From an uncultured Tannerella sp. (GTDB lineage Bacteria; Bacteroidota; Bacteroidia; Bacteroidales; Tannerellaceae), in the NCBI GenBank assembly GCA_938036405.1, contig CALHPT010000083.1, positions 1-15,451 on the forward strand: a stretch of 15,451 nt of DNA, in the 5' to 3' direction. The notes under the pieces were generated by a model. The model had not been told where the DNA came from. It saw nothing but the letters and a program-made list of their open reading frames with translations, and ran no database searches. Position numbers and translations under genes: made by a program. Of the stretch, positions 6,470 to 13,763 are shown piece after piece. Position 1 is the first letter of the stretch. The number at the start of each line of letters is the position of its first letter.

Positions 6470-9400
6470 ATGACACGAATACTATCTGCTGTATGCTGCG
6501 CAATCGTCCTCTGGGCTATGACGGCAACAGTCGCGCACGCCGACTCCCGGATCTACGCCCGCAGCTCCGCACTGGCTGAGGGGCGATGGGTGAAAATCCG
6601 CGTCGCGGACGATGGCATCTATAAACTCACCTACGCCGAACTGCGCGCCATGGGCTTCGCAGATCCGGCCAAAGTATCCGTCCACGGCTACGGCGGATAC
6701 ATCCTCGACGAGGACTTCTCGCGCAAAAGCTACATCGACGACCTGCCCGCCACACCCATCTATCGCGGCACGGACTACATACTCTTCTACGGCCGAGGGC
6801 CCGTCAAGTGGAGCTACGACCGAAAGGCCGGCGTCTTCACCCACGAGAACAACCCCTACGCCATGCACGGCTATTACTTCGTGACCGACGCTACGCCCAC
6901 GGCCGACATGGGCACGACGGCATCCATCGCCAACACCTCGCGCGAAGCCAAGACCTTCGATGAGCATCTGCTGCACGAGGTCGATCGTGAGTTCCTGCAA
7001 AAGCTGGGGCAAACGGGCTCCGGCCGCGAACTCTTCGGCGAGAGCTTTGCCAGCACCCTCTCGCAAACGTTCCCCTTCTCTGTGCCCGGCATCACGAACG
7101 ACGCGGGCAAAGTGACCCTCCGCTTCGTAGCCTACACCGGTGTCACGGGCTCGGGTACCGTCACGCTGGCCATAGACGGCACACAACTGCTCCGCGGCTC
7201 CATCCCGGCCGACAACCGCGACTACACCAAGGCGCGCGAATACGCCGGCACCGGAGCATGGGGCGGCGCCAAAAGCGAAACGCCGAAGGTGACCGTGACA
7301 TACGACAAAGCGGCCGCCGCCAACAGCTTCCTCGACTACATCCGCCTGCAAGCCAAGCGCACGCTCAAGGCTTACGATAAGCCCTTCACGTTTTTCCGCG
7401 ACCTGGAGTCGCTGCGCTCCTCCACGCGCTTCGTCATCGGCGGTGCTGCGGGCGGCCAGATGGTCGTCTTTGACGTCACCTCCCCCCAGCGCGTCAGCCG
7501 TATGGAGACAAGCGCAGACGGATCGGCACTGACCTTCTCCATCGCCGCCAGTGGCGACACCCTGCGAGAGTTTGTGCTGGTCGATCTCTCTAAAACGTTC
7601 CCCACGCCGGAGACCGTCGGACCCGTAGCGGCGCAAAATCTCCATGCCTTGCCGCAGACCGACATGGTGATCCTCGCCCCCCCGGCCTTCCTCAACGAAG
7701 CCGAACGCCTGGCCGCTAAACATCGCACCAAGCGCGACTCCATCAGTGTCACCATCGTCACGCCGGAGCAGGTCTACAACGAGTTCTCCAGCGGCACACC
7801 CGAAGCCACCGCCATCCGGCGCTTTATGAAGATGTTTTACGACCGACGGACCTCTCAGGCCGACGCGCCGAAATATCTGCTGCTCTTTGGTGACGGATCG
7901 CACGACAATCGCCAGCTCTCCTCAGCCTGGAAGGGGATCGACATGACGAACTTCCTCCTCACCTACCAGACGCGCTTCTCGCTCGGCGGAAACTGGTCCT
8001 ACGGCGGGAAAGACAATGAGACTTACGTCACGGACGACTACTTCGGCATCCTCGAAGATGGCGAAGGCGCCGAACTTGACACGGCTCACCTGCGCCTGGG
8101 CATCGGCCGCTTCCCCGTGCGCTCACTCAGCCAGGCGCGAGCCGTCGTCAACAAGGTGATTAGCTACATCGACAACCCCGCATTCGGCGCATGGAAAAAC
8201 AATCTCTGCTTCATCGGCGACGATGGTAATTCTGGCGACGGCTACAAGACCCGACACATGGACGACGCCTATCGGCTCTCGCGATTCGTGGAGCAAAATT
8301 ACCCGGAGTACATCAACCACCGCCTCCTTTTCGACGCTTACAAGAAGAGCAGCTCGGGCGGAGGCGGCAGCGGCGCCTACCCCGACGTGGTCACCGCCCT
8401 CCGAAACCTGCAGCGCGAAGGCACCATGCTGATCAACTACAATGGCCACGGTAACGCCCAAGCCCTGAGCGATGAGCACGTCATCACCCAGAGCATGATC
8501 CAGCAATATACCTACTCCCACCTACCGCTCTGGATCACGGCTTCGTGCGATTTCACGCCCTTCGATCACACGGTCACCTCGGCCGGAGAGGATGTCTTTC
8601 TCAACGAAAAGAGCGGCGGCATCGGCCTCATCACCACCTCACGTGTGGCCTACGACGAGCCGAATTACAACATGAACGCCATCCTTCTCCGCGACCTCTT
8701 CAGCCGTCGCACGGATGGTCGGCGACCAACCCTCGGCGAGGCACTGATGGCGATGAAGAACGGCTATCGATCGTACCTCAACCGTTGCTTTGTCCTCATC
8801 GGCGATCCGGCCTTAACGCTCGCCTTCCCGAGTTACGGCATCCGTGTGACGGAGATCAATGGCCAGCCGGTCAGCGATAAATCCGTCAATTTCCGGGCTC
8901 TCGATCGCGTCACGATCAAGGGGGAAGTGATCGGCACAGACAGCACCGTGCTGACCGATTTCAATGGCGCTCTGACGGCTGTCGTCCTTGACAGCGAGAA
9001 GGAGATCACGACGCTCAATAACAATCGCACGGGCAAGACGTACACCTACACCGACTACCCGAACACCATCCATCGCGGCAACACGACCGTCTTCGGAGGG
9101 CAGTTCACGCTCAGCTTCATCGTTCCCGCCGACATCTCCTACTCCAACAGTAACGGCAAGATGAGCCTCTACGCCTACGACGCCACGACGAATCGCGAAG
9201 CCAACGGCGCTTTCCGTCGCTACACCGTCGGCGGCACCGCCACCCCCAGCGAGCGCGACACCACCGGCCCGACGGTCCGCCTGCTCTACCTCAACGACAG
9301 CACCTGGCGCGAAGGAGACGAGACGAACGAGACGCCCTTCTTTGTGGCGCACGTCCGAGACGCCTCCGGCATCAACATCACCGGAAGCAGCATCGGCCAC

Positions 9401-9931
9401 GACATCACGCTGACGATCGACAACAACCCCGCCCTCAGCTACAATCTGAATAGCTACTACGCCGACCGTACGGACGTCGCCGGCGAGGGCGTTGTGCGCT
9501 TCTCCATCCCGCGCCTTGCCGAGGGAACGCACACGGCGGAGTTCAAGGTGTGGGACATCTTCAACAACTCCACCACGCGCACCTTCACCTTCCGTGTCGT
9601 GAAGGGGCTGAAGCCCTTCATCACCGAGCTACGCGCTGGACCGGTGCCCGCCCGTGACCAAGTCACCTTCTACCTCGACCACAACCGCCCCGAGTCGCGC
9701 ATGGACGTCACGATCGACGTCTACGACCTCACCGGACGCCTGCAATGGCAGCACACCGAGAGCGGATCGTCGGAGCTGTTCCGCTCCTACACCGTGACGT
9801 GGGACTTGACGAACGGCCGCGGCGCCCGACTCCGTCCCGGCGTGTACATCTACCGCGCAGCGATCCGCACGGCAGGTTCGTCCGAGGCCACCCGCGCCCA
9901 GAAGATGGTGATCCTCGGGACTAAAAACTAA
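6470..9931 (+). CDS. porU: Type IX secretion system sortase PorU (peptidase family C25)
   Basis: Encodes 1153 residues, close to the 1158 of P. gingivalis PorU. PorU is an outer-surface gingipain-like cysteine peptidase that removes the C-terminal signal of T9SS cargo and attaches it to anionic LPS. A signal peptide runs to about residue 24 (VAHA|DS). The gingipain-fold catalytic domain spans about 398-780, with YLLLFGDGSHD, the catalytic His660 in NYNGHGNA and Cys693 in ITASCDFTPFDH; the latter corresponds to Cys690 described in P. gingivalis. Ig-like regions follow, and a T9SS-type C-terminal domain starts at about residue 1057 (GPVPARDQVTFYL to PGVYIYRAAI). ATG at 6470 gives the signal peptide. 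In P. gingivalis porV lies next downstream; here the gene ends in a terminator and faces a convergent gene. Confidence 0.95.
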   Translation: MTRILSAVCCAIVLWAMTATVAHADSRIYARSSALAEGRWVKIRVADDGIYKLTYAELRAMGFADPAKVSVHGYGGYILDEDFSRKSYIDDLPATPIYRGTDYILFYGRGPVKWSYDRKAGVFTHENNPYAMHGYYFVTDATPTADMGTTASIANTSREAKTFDEHLLHEVDREFLQKLGQTGSGRELFGESFASTLSQTFPFSVPGITNDAGKVTLRFVAYTGVTGSGTVTLAIDGTQLLRGSIPADNRDYTKAREYAGTGAWGGAKSETPKVTVTYDKAAAANSFLDYIRLQAKRTLKAYDKPFTFFRDLESLRSSTRFVIGGAAGGQMVVFDVTSPQRVSRMETSADGSALTFSIAASGDTLREFVLVDLSKTFPTPETVGPVAAQNLHALPQTDMVILAPPAFLNEAERLAAKHRTKRDSISVTIVTPEQVYNEFSSGTPEATAIRRFMKMFYDRRTSQADAPKYLLLFGDGSHDNRQLSSAWKGIDMTNFLLTYQTRFSLGGNWSYGGKDNETYVTDDYFGILEDGEGAELDTAHLRLGIGRFPVRSLSQARAVVNKVISYIDNPAFGAWKNNLCFIGDDGNSGDGYKTRHMDDAYRLSRFVEQNYPEYINHRLLFDAYKKSSSGGGGSGAYPDVVTALRNLQREGTMLINYNGHGNAQALSDEHVITQSMIQQYTYSHLPLWITASCDFTPFDHTVTSAGEDVFLNEKSGGIGLITTSRVAYDEPNYNMNAILLRDLFSRRTDGRRPTLGEALMAMKNGYRSYLNRCFVLIGDPALTLAFPSYGIRVTEINGQPVSDKSVNFRALDRVTIKGEVIGTDSTVLTDFNGALTAVVLDSEKEITTLNNNRTGKTYTYTDYPNTIHRGNTTVFGGQFTLSFIVPADISYSNSNGKMSLYAYDATTNREANGAFRRYTVGGTATPSERDTTGPTVRLLYLNDSTWREGDETNETPFFVAHVRDASGINITGSSIGHDITLTIDNNPALSYNLNSYYADRTDVAGEGVVRFSIPRLAEGTHTAEFKVWDIFNNSTTRTFTFRVVKGLKPFITELRAGPVPARDQVTFYLDHNRPESRMDVTIDVYDLTGRLQWQHTESGSSELFRSYTVTWDLTNGRGARLRPGVYIYRAAIRTAGSSEATRAQKMVILGTKN

Positions 9932-9932
9932 A

Positions 9933-9973
9933 GCCGGATACACGATGGGGCGCCTCCCCATCATGTACCCGGC
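9933..9973. repeat. 18-bp inverted repeat directly after porU
   Basis: The arms at 9933-9950 and 9956-9973 pair at 16 of 18 positions around the 5-nt spacer CGCCT. Read as plus-strand RNA the two imperfect positions are A·C mismatches; read as minus-strand RNA both become G·U wobbles, leaving all 18 positions paired. The right arm is also the start of the repeat shared with 1-75. No T-run follows it on either strand. Confidence 0.65.
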
Positions 9974-10048
9974 CAAACTCGCTGGCGTCCGTAGACGCCC
10001 CCGGCCTAACTCGCTGGCGTCCGAAGACGCCCGTCCGTAGACGCCCCC
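9965..10048. repeat. Tandem hairpin repeats related to the block at 1-108
   Basis: GGCC(A/T)AACTCGCTGGCGTCCG occurs at 9971 and again at 10003, and the trailing GTCCGTAGACGCCCCC occurs at 9987-10002 and 10033-10048. Each unit contains a small stem-loop: GGCGTC-CGTA-GACGCC (9984-9999), GGCGTC-CGAA-GACGCC (10016-10031) and a shorter CGTC-CGTA-GACG (10032-10043). The head, 9965-9987, matches the reverse complement of 25-48 with one base missing. The first two are exact 6-bp stems with different tetraloops, suggesting selection on the stem or copying of a hairpin unit. Confidence 0.75.
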
Positions 10049-10090
10049 GCCGCGCATCCAACGAATGGGTGCACGGCGGGGATTTTTTTT
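10045..10090 (+). terminator. Intrinsic terminator of porU
   Basis: CCCCGCCG (10045-10052) pairs with CGGCGGGG (10074-10081). Inside it GCATCCA (10054-10060) pairs with TGGGTGC (10066-10072, one G·T) around the loop ACGAA. The stem is followed at once by GATTTTTTTT (T-run 10083-10090). The T-run lies only on the plus strand side, so it terminates porU rather than the minus-strand lipoprotein gene. Confidence 0.9.
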
Positions 10091-10116
10091 GCGCGGTTAC
10101 GAGAGGGGGGCGATCC

Positions 10117-10581
10117 CTACTCAACCTTCTTCGTCAACACGTAATGATCGGCCAGCTCGCCGGTGACGCGTTGGCCATCCTTGTCGAGCATGATGAGGTG
10201 GTCGCCCTCGACGATGTAAGAGATCATATCGTCGCCTTCGCCCACCGTGATGCACGAGGCGGCGGCGTCCCACTCATACTTCCCTTTGGCCTCGAATCGG
10301 CCGTCCTTCTTGTCCTTGTAGATCTCGACCAGATGGTAGGTGCCGTCGTTACGCAGCTCGAGGGTCGTCTCGATGCCGCTGCAGTCGCCACAGGGGATGA
10401 CGCCGGTGTAGACGCCCGTCTTATCGAAGGTTGTGGAGGCAGCGGTAGCTGGCTCAGCTTCAACAGTGACGCTGTCGGCGGTTGCCTCCGCATTGTCATT
10501 TCCTTTTGTGGCCGAATTGCATGACGCCAAGCTCAGCGTCAGCGCGGCGGCCACGCCGCAGAATAAGAGGTTCTTCTTCAT
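10117..10581 (-). CDS. NlpE-type lipoprotein
   Basis: Encodes 154 residues. A lipoprotein signal peptide with the lipobox LASC puts the lipidated cysteine at residue 21. A low-complexity Ala/Thr/Glu linker follows to about residue 52, then a small beta-barrel domain with the NlpE signature GVIPCGDCSGIETTLELRNDGTY (read from residue 60, CxxC at Cys64 and Cys67), continuing YEWDAAASCITVGEG. In E. coli NlpE senses envelope or copper stress and signals to Cpx; Bacteroidetes have only the N-terminal domain, so sensing of metals or lipoprotein defects is possible but unproven. The gene starts 28 nt after the ugd stop and has no TAnnTTTG box of its own, suggesting co-transcription with ugd. Confidence 0.85.
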   Translation of the reverse strand: MKKNLLFCGVAAALTLSLASCNSATKGNDNAEATADSVTVEAEPATAASTTFDKTGVYTGVIPCGDCSGIETTLELRNDGTYHLVEIYKDKKDGRFEAKGKYEWDAAASCITVGEGDDMISYIVEGDHLIMLDKDGQRVTGELADHYVLTKKVE

Positions 10582-10609
10582 ATCTCTACTATTATATAAT
10601 GGTTGTGGA

Positions 10610-11923
10610 TTATCGTCCGATGCAGTGATAGGTAAAGCCGGCTTCTTCGATCTCGGCGATGTTGTAGATGTTGCGGCCGTCGAGGATGAGGGGCGTCTTC
10701 ATCAGGCTGCGGATGCGGGCCCAGGCGGGCAGGCGGAACTCCTTCCACTCGGTGACGACCATGAGCACGTCGGCGCCTTCGACGGTCTCGTAGATGTTGT
10801 TGGCGTAGGCGATGCGATCGCCGATGCGGCGGCGAGCCTCGGGGATGGCCACGGGGTCGTAGGCCGTAATCTGGCAACCGGCCTCAAGCAGTCGATCGAT
10901 GAGTACGAGCGAGGGGGCCTCGCGCATGTCGTCCGTCTCGGGCTTGAAGGCCAGGCCCCACATGGCCACGCGGCGGCCCTGGAGATCGCCGCCGAAGTGG
11001 GCCGAGAGCTTGCGGAAGAGGAGGGTCTTCTGCTCCTCGTTCACGTCCTCCACGGCCTTGAGGATACGCATCGGGTAGCCATGCTCAGCGGCGGTGCGGA
11101 TGAGCGCCTTGACGTCCTTGGGGAAGCACGAGCCGCCGTAGCCGCAGCCGGCGTAGAGGAAGCTGCTGCCGATGCGGGTGTCGGAGCCGATGCCCTTGCG
11201 CACCATGTTGACGTCGGCGCCGATGATCTCGCAGAGGTTGGCCATGTCGTTCATGAAGCTGATGCGGGTGGCGAGCATGGCGTTGGCGGCGTATTTGGTC
11301 ATCTCGGCCGAGGGGATGTCCATATAAATGATGCGGAAATTGTTGAGCATAAAGGGGTGATAGAGCTTCTCCATGAGCTTCTTGGCGCGGTCGGACTCGA
11401 CGCCGACGACGATGCGGTCGGGGTGCATAAAGTCCTTCACAGCGGCGCCCTCCTTGAGGAACTCGGGGTTGGAGGCGATGTCGAAGTTGATCGTGACGCC
11501 GCGGCGGTCGAGCTCGTCGGCGATGGTCTGGCGGATGCGGCGGGCGGTGCCCACGGGGACGGTGCTCTTGGTGACCACCAGGAGGTATTTGTTCATCGCC
11601 CGGCCGATGGTGCGGGCCACGTCGAGGACATACTTGAGGTCGGCGCTGCCGTCCTCGTCCGGCGGCGTACCGACGGCGCTAAAGACGATCTCGACCTGGT
11701 CGAGCACCTCGGTCAGCTCGGTGGTGAAATGGAGTCGGCCCACTTCGTAGTTGCGGATGACCATCTCCTCGAGCCCGGGTTCATAGATCGGGACGACGCC
11801 CTTGCGGAGGTTCTCAATCTTTTGGCGATCGATGTCCACACAGAACACCTCGACGCCCATCTCAGCAAAACAGGTGCCGGTGACAAGACCGACGTAACCC
11901 GTTCCAACGATTGCAATCTTCAT
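10610..11923 (-). CDS. ugd: UDP-glucose 6-dehydrogenase
   Basis: Encodes 437 residues, the usual length. The enzyme oxidises UDP-glucose to UDP-glucuronate with two NAD+, feeding polysaccharide and LPS synthesis. The N-terminal Rossmann motif is MKIAIVGTGYVGLVTGTCFAE (GxGYVG, residues 7-12), followed by CVDID and PIYEPGLEEM. The catalytic segment AGCGYGGSCFPKDVKAL holds Cys266 and Asp270, and EMTKYAANAMLATRISFMN holds the substrate-contacting Lys210. FKPETDDMREAPS and the C-terminal domain complete the fold. The same family includes UDP-ManNAc dehydrogenases, but the overall sequence favours UDP-glucose. No capsule or LPS gene cluster adjoins it. No clear minus-strand promoter was seen; a C7 run lies 66-72 nt upstream of the start. 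Confidence 0.95.
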   Translation of the reverse strand: MKIAIVGTGYVGLVTGTCFAEMGVEVFCVDIDRQKIENLRKGVVPIYEPGLEEMVIRNYEVGRLHFTTELTEVLDQVEIVFSAVGTPPDEDGSADLKYVLDVARTIGRAMNKYLLVVTKSTVPVGTARRIRQTIADELDRRGVTINFDIASNPEFLKEGAAVKDFMHPDRIVVGVESDRAKKLMEKLYHPFMLNNFRIIYMDIPSAEMTKYAANAMLATRISFMNDMANLCEIIGADVNMVRKGIGSDTRIGSSFLYAGCGYGGSCFPKDVKALIRTAAEHGYPMRILKAVEDVNEEQKTLLFRKLSAHFGGDLQGRRVAMWGLAFKPETDDMREAPSLVLIDRLLEAGCQITAYDPVAIPEARRRIGDRIAYANNIYETVEGADVLMVVTEWKEFRLPAWARIRSLMKTPLILDGRNIYNIAEIEEAGFTYHCIGR

Positions 11924-12054
11924 TCGTTACGTATATAAATAGGTAAGTGATTCGGAGCGCAAAAGAAACGATTTGCAGGGAAGCGAGCGGGGGGGCGAGG
12001 CCGTCAGCGAAGCAGATCGGGGTCGCAGCTATTAGGATAATCCGAAAGCACTTC

Positions 12055-12062
12055 TATTTTTG
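12055..12062 (+). promoter_or_regulatory. Candidate -7 box of the DUF6261 gene
   Basis: TATTTTTG matches TAnnTTTG exactly. Nineteen nt upstream (12032-12035) the sequence is TTAG, a poor -33 element. If used, transcription would start about 240 nt before the ATG, so the 41-bp repeats would lie in the leader RNA. No better box was found closer to the gene. Confidence 0.45.
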
Positions 12063-12147
12063 CAAACAAATCGATATTTGATCAAGAAGAGGCGACGGGC
12101 ACGACTTGGAAGGCGCGTTTCATCTTTTTTCTGGAGATGTATATCCC

Positions 12148-12258
12148 TCGAAGCGTTATCATGTCGCATGAAATGGCTTCGACGAGCGGAAATGCCGTTT
12201 TATGTCGCATAAAATGACTTCGACGAGCGGAAATGCCGTTTTATGTCGCATGATGACT
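12148..12258. repeat. 41-bp tandem repeat with phased ATGTCGCAT dyads
   Basis: Unit 1 is 12161-12201 and unit 2 is 12202-12242 (41 bp each, 2 mismatches); unit 3 is partial, 12243-12258. Each opens with ATGTCGCAT, an inverted repeat around TCG. The arms extend as TCATG-TCG-CATGA in unit 1 (12159-12171) and TTTTATG-TCG-CATAAAA in unit 2 (12198-12214), with a paired C-G to T-A change between them; unit 3 has TTATG-TCG-CATGA. TCGAAGC (12148-12154) and GCTTCGA (12176-12182) form a further enclosing inverted repeat around dyad 1. The array could be an operator, an RNA leader structure, or a slipped-strand repeat. Confidence 0.85.
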
Positions 12259-12309
12259 CTCTTTCTGATCGATTATCCCTGATTACTTAACCTAAAAAAC
12301 AGATTGCTT

Positions 12310-13248
12310 ATGGCAGAAACAGAAGACATCCTTCCGAGGATCGTTAAAATTGAAGGAAGCAACTGTCGCATTTTTGATGCGCTGGAACACACGGCGTATC
12401 ACAGTGCACAGTACGAATGGGTCAAGTCCGTCGATCAGACGAAGCTGAAAATGCCCGCCACACTGATGCCCATTTGGGAGAAGAACATCCACAAAGAAGT
12501 AGAGATCAACGAAGAGGCCGCCAAGTCGCTCATCACCGCCGCCATGACCGAGAAGGACGCCGAACGCGACCGCCTACTAATGAGCATCTTCCTTACCGTA
12601 CGCGGCGGCATGCTCTCCTCCGAGAAAGCAAAGGTTGAGGCCGCTGTGCGTCTGAATAACGTGCTGCGGCCCTACACCGGCATCCAGAAACTTCGTAATG
12701 AAAAAGAGACGGCCAGCATCGACGGAATGCAGGACGACCTCGCCAAGCATACGGCCGACGTCACCACCCTTGGACTCACCGCCACCCTGACCGCCCTCCA
12801 CACGGCTAATAAGGACTACAGCAAGCTTCTCATGCAACGCCGCAGCGAGCAATCGGACAGCAAGCTAACCCCTATGGCTCAAGTACGACCCAAGACGGAC
12901 GCCGCCTACGAGATCGTCTGCCAGTACATCCAAGCCGCCTACCTCTACGCCACAGCCGATGAAGATCGGACCATGATCGAGGCCCTCGTTCGACATCTGA
13001 ACAAGACCTCCGCCGACTACAAAGCCTGGCACAACGAAAGCGTCGCCCAGAAGCGGGCCGCGAAGGAGCCCAAGGATCCGAACGCTCCCAAGCAGCCCAA
13101 GACGCCGAAAGAGCCTAAGCAGCCGAAGGATCCGAAGACTCCCGAGCAGCCTAAGGATCCGAAGAAACCGGAGAATCCTCAGCCGCCCCAGCCCCCTAAA
13201 CCGGGCGGTGACGACGGCGATCCCGATATCCATCTGCCGGAGGAATAA
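12310..13248 (+). CDS. DUF6261-family protein with Pro/Lys repeat tail
   Basis: Encodes 312 residues from ATG 12310; an in-frame TTG at 12304 is less likely. The first 250 residues are mostly alpha-helical by appearance and match the layout of DUF6261 (conserved H..Y..W near the start, RDRLLMSIFLTVRGGM at about 92-107, LGLTATLTALHTANKDYSKL, a C-terminal DAAYEIVCQYIQAAYL). This family is of unknown function and found in Bacteroidetes. Residues 254-298 are five 9-residue units of the pattern PKxPxxPxQ (PKDPNAPKQ, PKTPKEPKQ, PKDPKTPEQ, PKDPKKPEN, PQPPQPPKP), followed by an acidic end, GGDDGDPDIHLPEE. There is no signal peptide or membrane helix, so it is probably cytoplasmic. The gene has its own leader and stands apart, 97 nt before the next gene. 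Confidence 0.8.
   Translation: MAETEDILPRIVKIEGSNCRIFDALEHTAYHSAQYEWVKSVDQTKLKMPATLMPIWEKNIHKEVEINEEAAKSLITAAMTEKDAERDRLLMSIFLTVRGGMLSSEKAKVEAAVRLNNVLRPYTGIQKLRNEKETASIDGMQDDLAKHTADVTTLGLTATLTALHTANKDYSKLLMQRRSEQSDSKLTPMAQVRPKTDAAYEIVCQYIQAAYLYATADEDRTMIEALVRHLNKTSADYKAWHNESVAQKRAAKEPKDPNAPKQPKTPKEPKQPKDPKTPEQPKDPKKPENPQPPQPPKPGGDDGDPDIHLPEE
13069..13203 (+). repeat. 27-bp in-frame repeats encoding the Pro/Lys tail
   Basis: Five consecutive 27-bp blocks at 13069, 13096, 13123, 13150 and 13177 encode the 9-residue units. AAGGATCCGAA recurs at 13072 (its first 10 bases), 13126 and 13153. Because the unit is a multiple of three, gain or loss of copies would change tail length without a frameshift. 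Confidence 0.75.
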
Positions 13249-13271
13249 GGCCGCACGTGACTAATGATTAT

Positions 13272-13298
13272 CCGGGGACGGCTACGGCTAATCCCCGG
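13272..13298. repeat. 7-bp inverted repeat after the DUF6261 gene
   Basis: CCGGGGA (13272-13278) and TCCCCGG (13292-13298) are perfect inverted arms with a 13-nt spacer, 23 nt after the stop codon. No T-run follows, so intrinsic termination is uncertain. TGATCATCG occurs twice just downstream (13300 and 13318). Confidence 0.4.
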
Positions 13299-13345
13299 GT
13301 GATCATCGGCCACCCATTGATCATCGAGAACCATCGGACACCGCC

Positions 13346-13741
13346 ATGCCCCTCCGCCTCCGCCGCCTGCACCACGTAGCCGTCATCGCGAGCGACTATC
13401 GCCGATCGCTACAGTTCTACACCGACGTCCTCGGGCTCACCCTCTGCGCCGAACATTATCGTGCCGAGCGGCAGTCCTACAAGGCCGATCTCGCCCTGGG
13501 CGACACCTACCTCGTCGAGCTCTTCTCCTTCCCCTCGCCACCCCCGCGTCCGTCACGGCCCGAAGCCGCCGGACTGCGTCATCTGGCCTTCGAAGTCGAC
13601 GACATCGACGACGCTCTCCGTCACCTCGACCATCTCGGCATCCCCCACGAGCCCGTCCGCACCGATCCCTACACCGGCCGACGGTTCCTCTTCTTCGCCG
13701 ACCCCGACCGCCTTCCCCTCGAACTCTACGAAAAAGACTAA
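13346..13741 (+). CDS. gloA2: SMU1112c/YaeR-family glyoxalase I-like metalloprotein (VOC)
   Basis: Encodes 131 residues, the full length of E. coli YaeR, and strikingly similar to it: LHHVAVIASDYRRS, LALGDTYLVELFSFP, RPSRPEAAGLRHLAF and DPYTGRRFLFFADP all have counterparts. It belongs to the vicinal-oxygen-chelate superfamily. The expected metal ligands are His10, Glu58, His79 and Glu126, all present. The activity is not known for this subfamily; classical glyoxalase I activity is unproven. The strongly conserved Gly of DPDGLPLELYE is Arg122 here. It lies 97 nt after the DUF6261 gene and 22 nt before the purine phosphorylase gene and is probably co-transcribed with the latter. No promoter box was found. 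Confidence 0.93.
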   Translation: MPLRLRRLHHVAVIASDYRRSLQFYTDVLGLTLCAEHYRAERQSYKADLALGDTYLVELFSFPSPPPRPSRPEAAGLRHLAFEVDDIDDALRHLDHLGIPHEPVRTDPYTGRRFLFFADPDRLPLELYEKD

Positions 13742-13763
13742 CCCCAAACACACAAGCAAGAAT

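Larger units (their letters stand above)
11924..12309. other. Divergent intergenic region between ugd and the DUF6261 gene
   Basis: A 386-nt non-coding region with a plus-strand -7 box at 12055-12062 and phased dyad repeats at 12148-12258. A run of seven G (11989-11995) is close to the ugd start. Nothing else was recognisable; on the minus strand the nearest match to a -7 box is TTCTTTTG (11960-11967), which departs from the consensus. Confidence 0.6.

Noticed and set aside
6482..7903. A 473-codon minus-strand open frame inside porU
   Set aside because: It is antisense to the well-supported PorU signal peptide and catalytic region, and the product has no family features; high GC explains the absence of stops.
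10433..11938. A 501-codon plus-strand open frame antisense to ugd
   Set aside because: Its translation is low-complexity (Val/Asp/Gly/Ala-rich) with no recognisable domain. It arises from the codon bias of ugd, which is unmistakable on the other strand.
11989..11995. A run of seven G (C on the ugd strand) as a phase-variation tract
   Set aside because: It is short for a GC-rich genome, lies outside the coding region, and is not placed between recognisable promoter boxes.
13461..13763. An in-frame N-terminal extension of the purine nucleoside phosphorylase
   Set aside because: It overlaps the YaeR-type gene in another frame, and ATG 13764 gives the normal family length of about 274 residues.
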